DNA from: Prorocentrum cordatum
Lineage: Eukaryota > Sar > Dinophyceae > Prorocentrales > Prorocentraceae
Length of the DNA: 64,000 nt
NCBI GenBank assembly: GCA_963575745.1
Contig: CAUYUJ010016471.1
Span: 531,335 to 595,334, forward strand
Direction: 5' to 3'
In this document: positions 62,655 to 64,000 of the stretch, piece after piece
Layout: each line of letters opens with the position of its first letter
Numbering within the stretch: position 1 is the stretch's first letter
Position numbers and translations under genes: made by a program
Notes under the pieces: model-generated
Databases searched by the model: none
What the model saw: only the letters and a program-made list of their open reading frames with translations
Told to the model about the DNA's origin: nothing

Positions 62655-64000
62655 AGTGATGAGTAGTGAGTAGTGAGTTAGTGCGTAGTGAGTAGTGAGT
62701 ATTGGGTAGTGAGTAGTGGGTAGTCAGTGGCGAGCAGGGAGTAGGGAGTGGGGAGTGGGGAGTAGTGAGTAGTGAATCGTGAGTAGTGTGTACTGATAAG
62801 TGAGTAGTGTGTGGCGAGTAGTGAGTAGTGAGTAGCGAGTAGTGAGTAGTGAGTATTGAGTAGGGTGTAGGGAGTAATAAGTAGTGGGTAGTGAGTAGTG
62901 GGTAGTGAGTAGTGGGTGGCGAGTGGTGATTAGTGAGTAGTGAGTAGTGGGTAGTGCGTAGTGCGTAGTGAGTAGTGCGTAGTGAGTAGTGAGTACTAAG
63001 TAGTGAGTAGTGAGTAGAGTAGTGAATAGTGAGTAGTGAGTCGTGAATAGTGAGTAGTGAGTAGAGAGTAGCGAGTAGTGAGTAGTGAGTAGTGAGTAGT
63101 GAGTACTCAGAGTAGTACGTAGTGCGTAGTGAGTAGTGAGTAGTGAGTAGTGATGTATGAAGAGTAGTGGGTAGTGGCAGTGGGTAGTGTGTAGTGAGTA
63201 GCGAGTAGGGAGTAGCGAGTAGTGAGTAGTGAGGAGCGAGTAGGGCGTAGTGAGTAGTGAGTAGAGAGTAGTCAGTAGTGAGTAGTGGGTTGTGATTCGT
63301 GAGTAACGATTAGGGAGTAGCGAGTAGTGAGTAGTGAGTAGCAGGTAGCGAGTAGGGAGTAGGGAGCAGTGAGCAGTGAGTAGTAAGAAGTGGGTAGCGA
63401 ATAGTGGGTGGTGAGTAGCGGTTCGTGAGTAGTGAGTAGTGGGTAGTGACTAGTAACTTGTGACTTGTGACTAGTGACCTGTGACTAGTGACTAGAGATT
63501 ATGTAGTGACTAGAGAGTAGGGAGTAGTGAGTAGTGAGTAGGGAATAGTGAGTAGCGGGGAGTGAGTAGTGAGTACTGAGTAGCGAGTATGGGAGTATCG
63601 AATCGTGAGTACTGAGTACTGTGTAATCAATACTGTGTAGGGAGTAGCGAGTTGCGAGTAGTGGGTAGTGAGTGATGATTTGTGAGATATGAGTTGTGAG
63701 TAGTCAGTAGTGGATTAGTGGGTAGTGGGTAATGAGTAGTGATTTAGTGAGTAGCGAGTAGGGAAAAGTGAGTAGTGCTTAGTGAGTATTGAGTAGTGGG
63801 TAGCGAGGAGTGAGTAGTGAGTAGTGAGCAGGGATGAGGGAATGGGGAGTAGGGAGTAGTGAGTAGCGAGTAGTGGGTGGTGGGTAGTGAGTAGTGGATA
63901 GTGAGTAGTGAGTAGTGAGTCGTGAGTAGTGAATAGGGGGTAGTCAGAAGTGAGTAGCGAATAGCGAGTAGTCAGTAGTGGGTAGTGAGTAATGAGTAGT
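62655..64000 (+). repeat. GTGAGTA heptamer satellite, runs off the right edge
   Basis: Roughly 190 copies of GTGAGTA with GCGAGTA, GGGAGTA, GTGGGTA and GTGCGTA variants. It is the target of the LINE-B insertion. The region 63450-63500 has CTTGTGACTAGTGAC variants. No gene. The unit length equals that of the plant-type telomere repeat but the sequence does not. Confidence 0.95.

Noticed and set aside
62655-64000. Telomeric repeat at the right end
   Set aside because: The unit is seven bases long but reads GTGAGTA with many variants, not TTTAGGG or its complement.

Overview
The window is nuclear DNA from a dinoflagellate. The decisive evidence is two perfect copies of the 22-nt dinoflagellate spliced leader (DinoSL), at 9649-9670 and 55052-55073. 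The rest agrees: a GC-rich sequence dominated by degenerate retroelements, a Helitron, large tandem-repeat arrays and very few host genes. There are no rRNA, tRNA or organellar genes, and nothing prokaryotic. I cannot name the species.

Layout, left to right. 1-2161: probable exons of one minus-strand host gene encoding a charged, Lys/Pro-rich protein. 2494-2992: simple repeats and a cluster of perfect hairpins. 3003-6425: a tyrosine-recombinase retroelement (DIRS/Ngaro order) with RT remnant and RNase H, then recombinase, then a C5-methyltransferase-like domain, followed by two identical 120-bp direct repeats. 6540-7590: a ~100-bp minisatellite. 9649-16280: a decayed non-LTR element (LINE-A) that begins with the spliced leader. 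16576-25448: a Helitron (Rep plus PIF1 helicase plus zinc-ribbon array) carrying a 220-bp introner-like insertion whose removal restores the Rep frame. 25528-32413: a 101-bp satellite of roughly 68 copies. 32503-33287: a Ty1/copia gag remnant (minus). 35641-36068: a sulfotransferase gene fragment. 39330-40392: a dispersed repeat and a GAT array. 40929-42830: minus-strand open stretches that may be host exons. 42884-45480: a third, broken non-LTR element (LINE-C). 47778-53030: arranged arrays of 12-bp and ~170-bp repeats. 53560-54843: a possible plus-strand gene. 55052-62654: LINE-B, a full-length 7,603-bp non-LTR element with 15-bp target-site duplications, sitting in a GTGAGTA heptamer satellite that continues to the window end.

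The most informative result is LINE-B. The DinoSL lies flush against its 5' target-site duplication, so the inserted copy was made from a trans-spliced mRNA. LINE-A has the same head. These elements therefore propagate through, or at least with, the host trans-splicing machinery. The other two notable systems are the recombinase retroelement carrying a cytosine-methyltransferase-like domain and the inverted-repeat insertion inside the Helitron.

Several reading frames break at homopolymers (G7, G9 and G8 in the Helitron; T7 in LINE-B). Assembly error there would make these elements look more decayed than they are.
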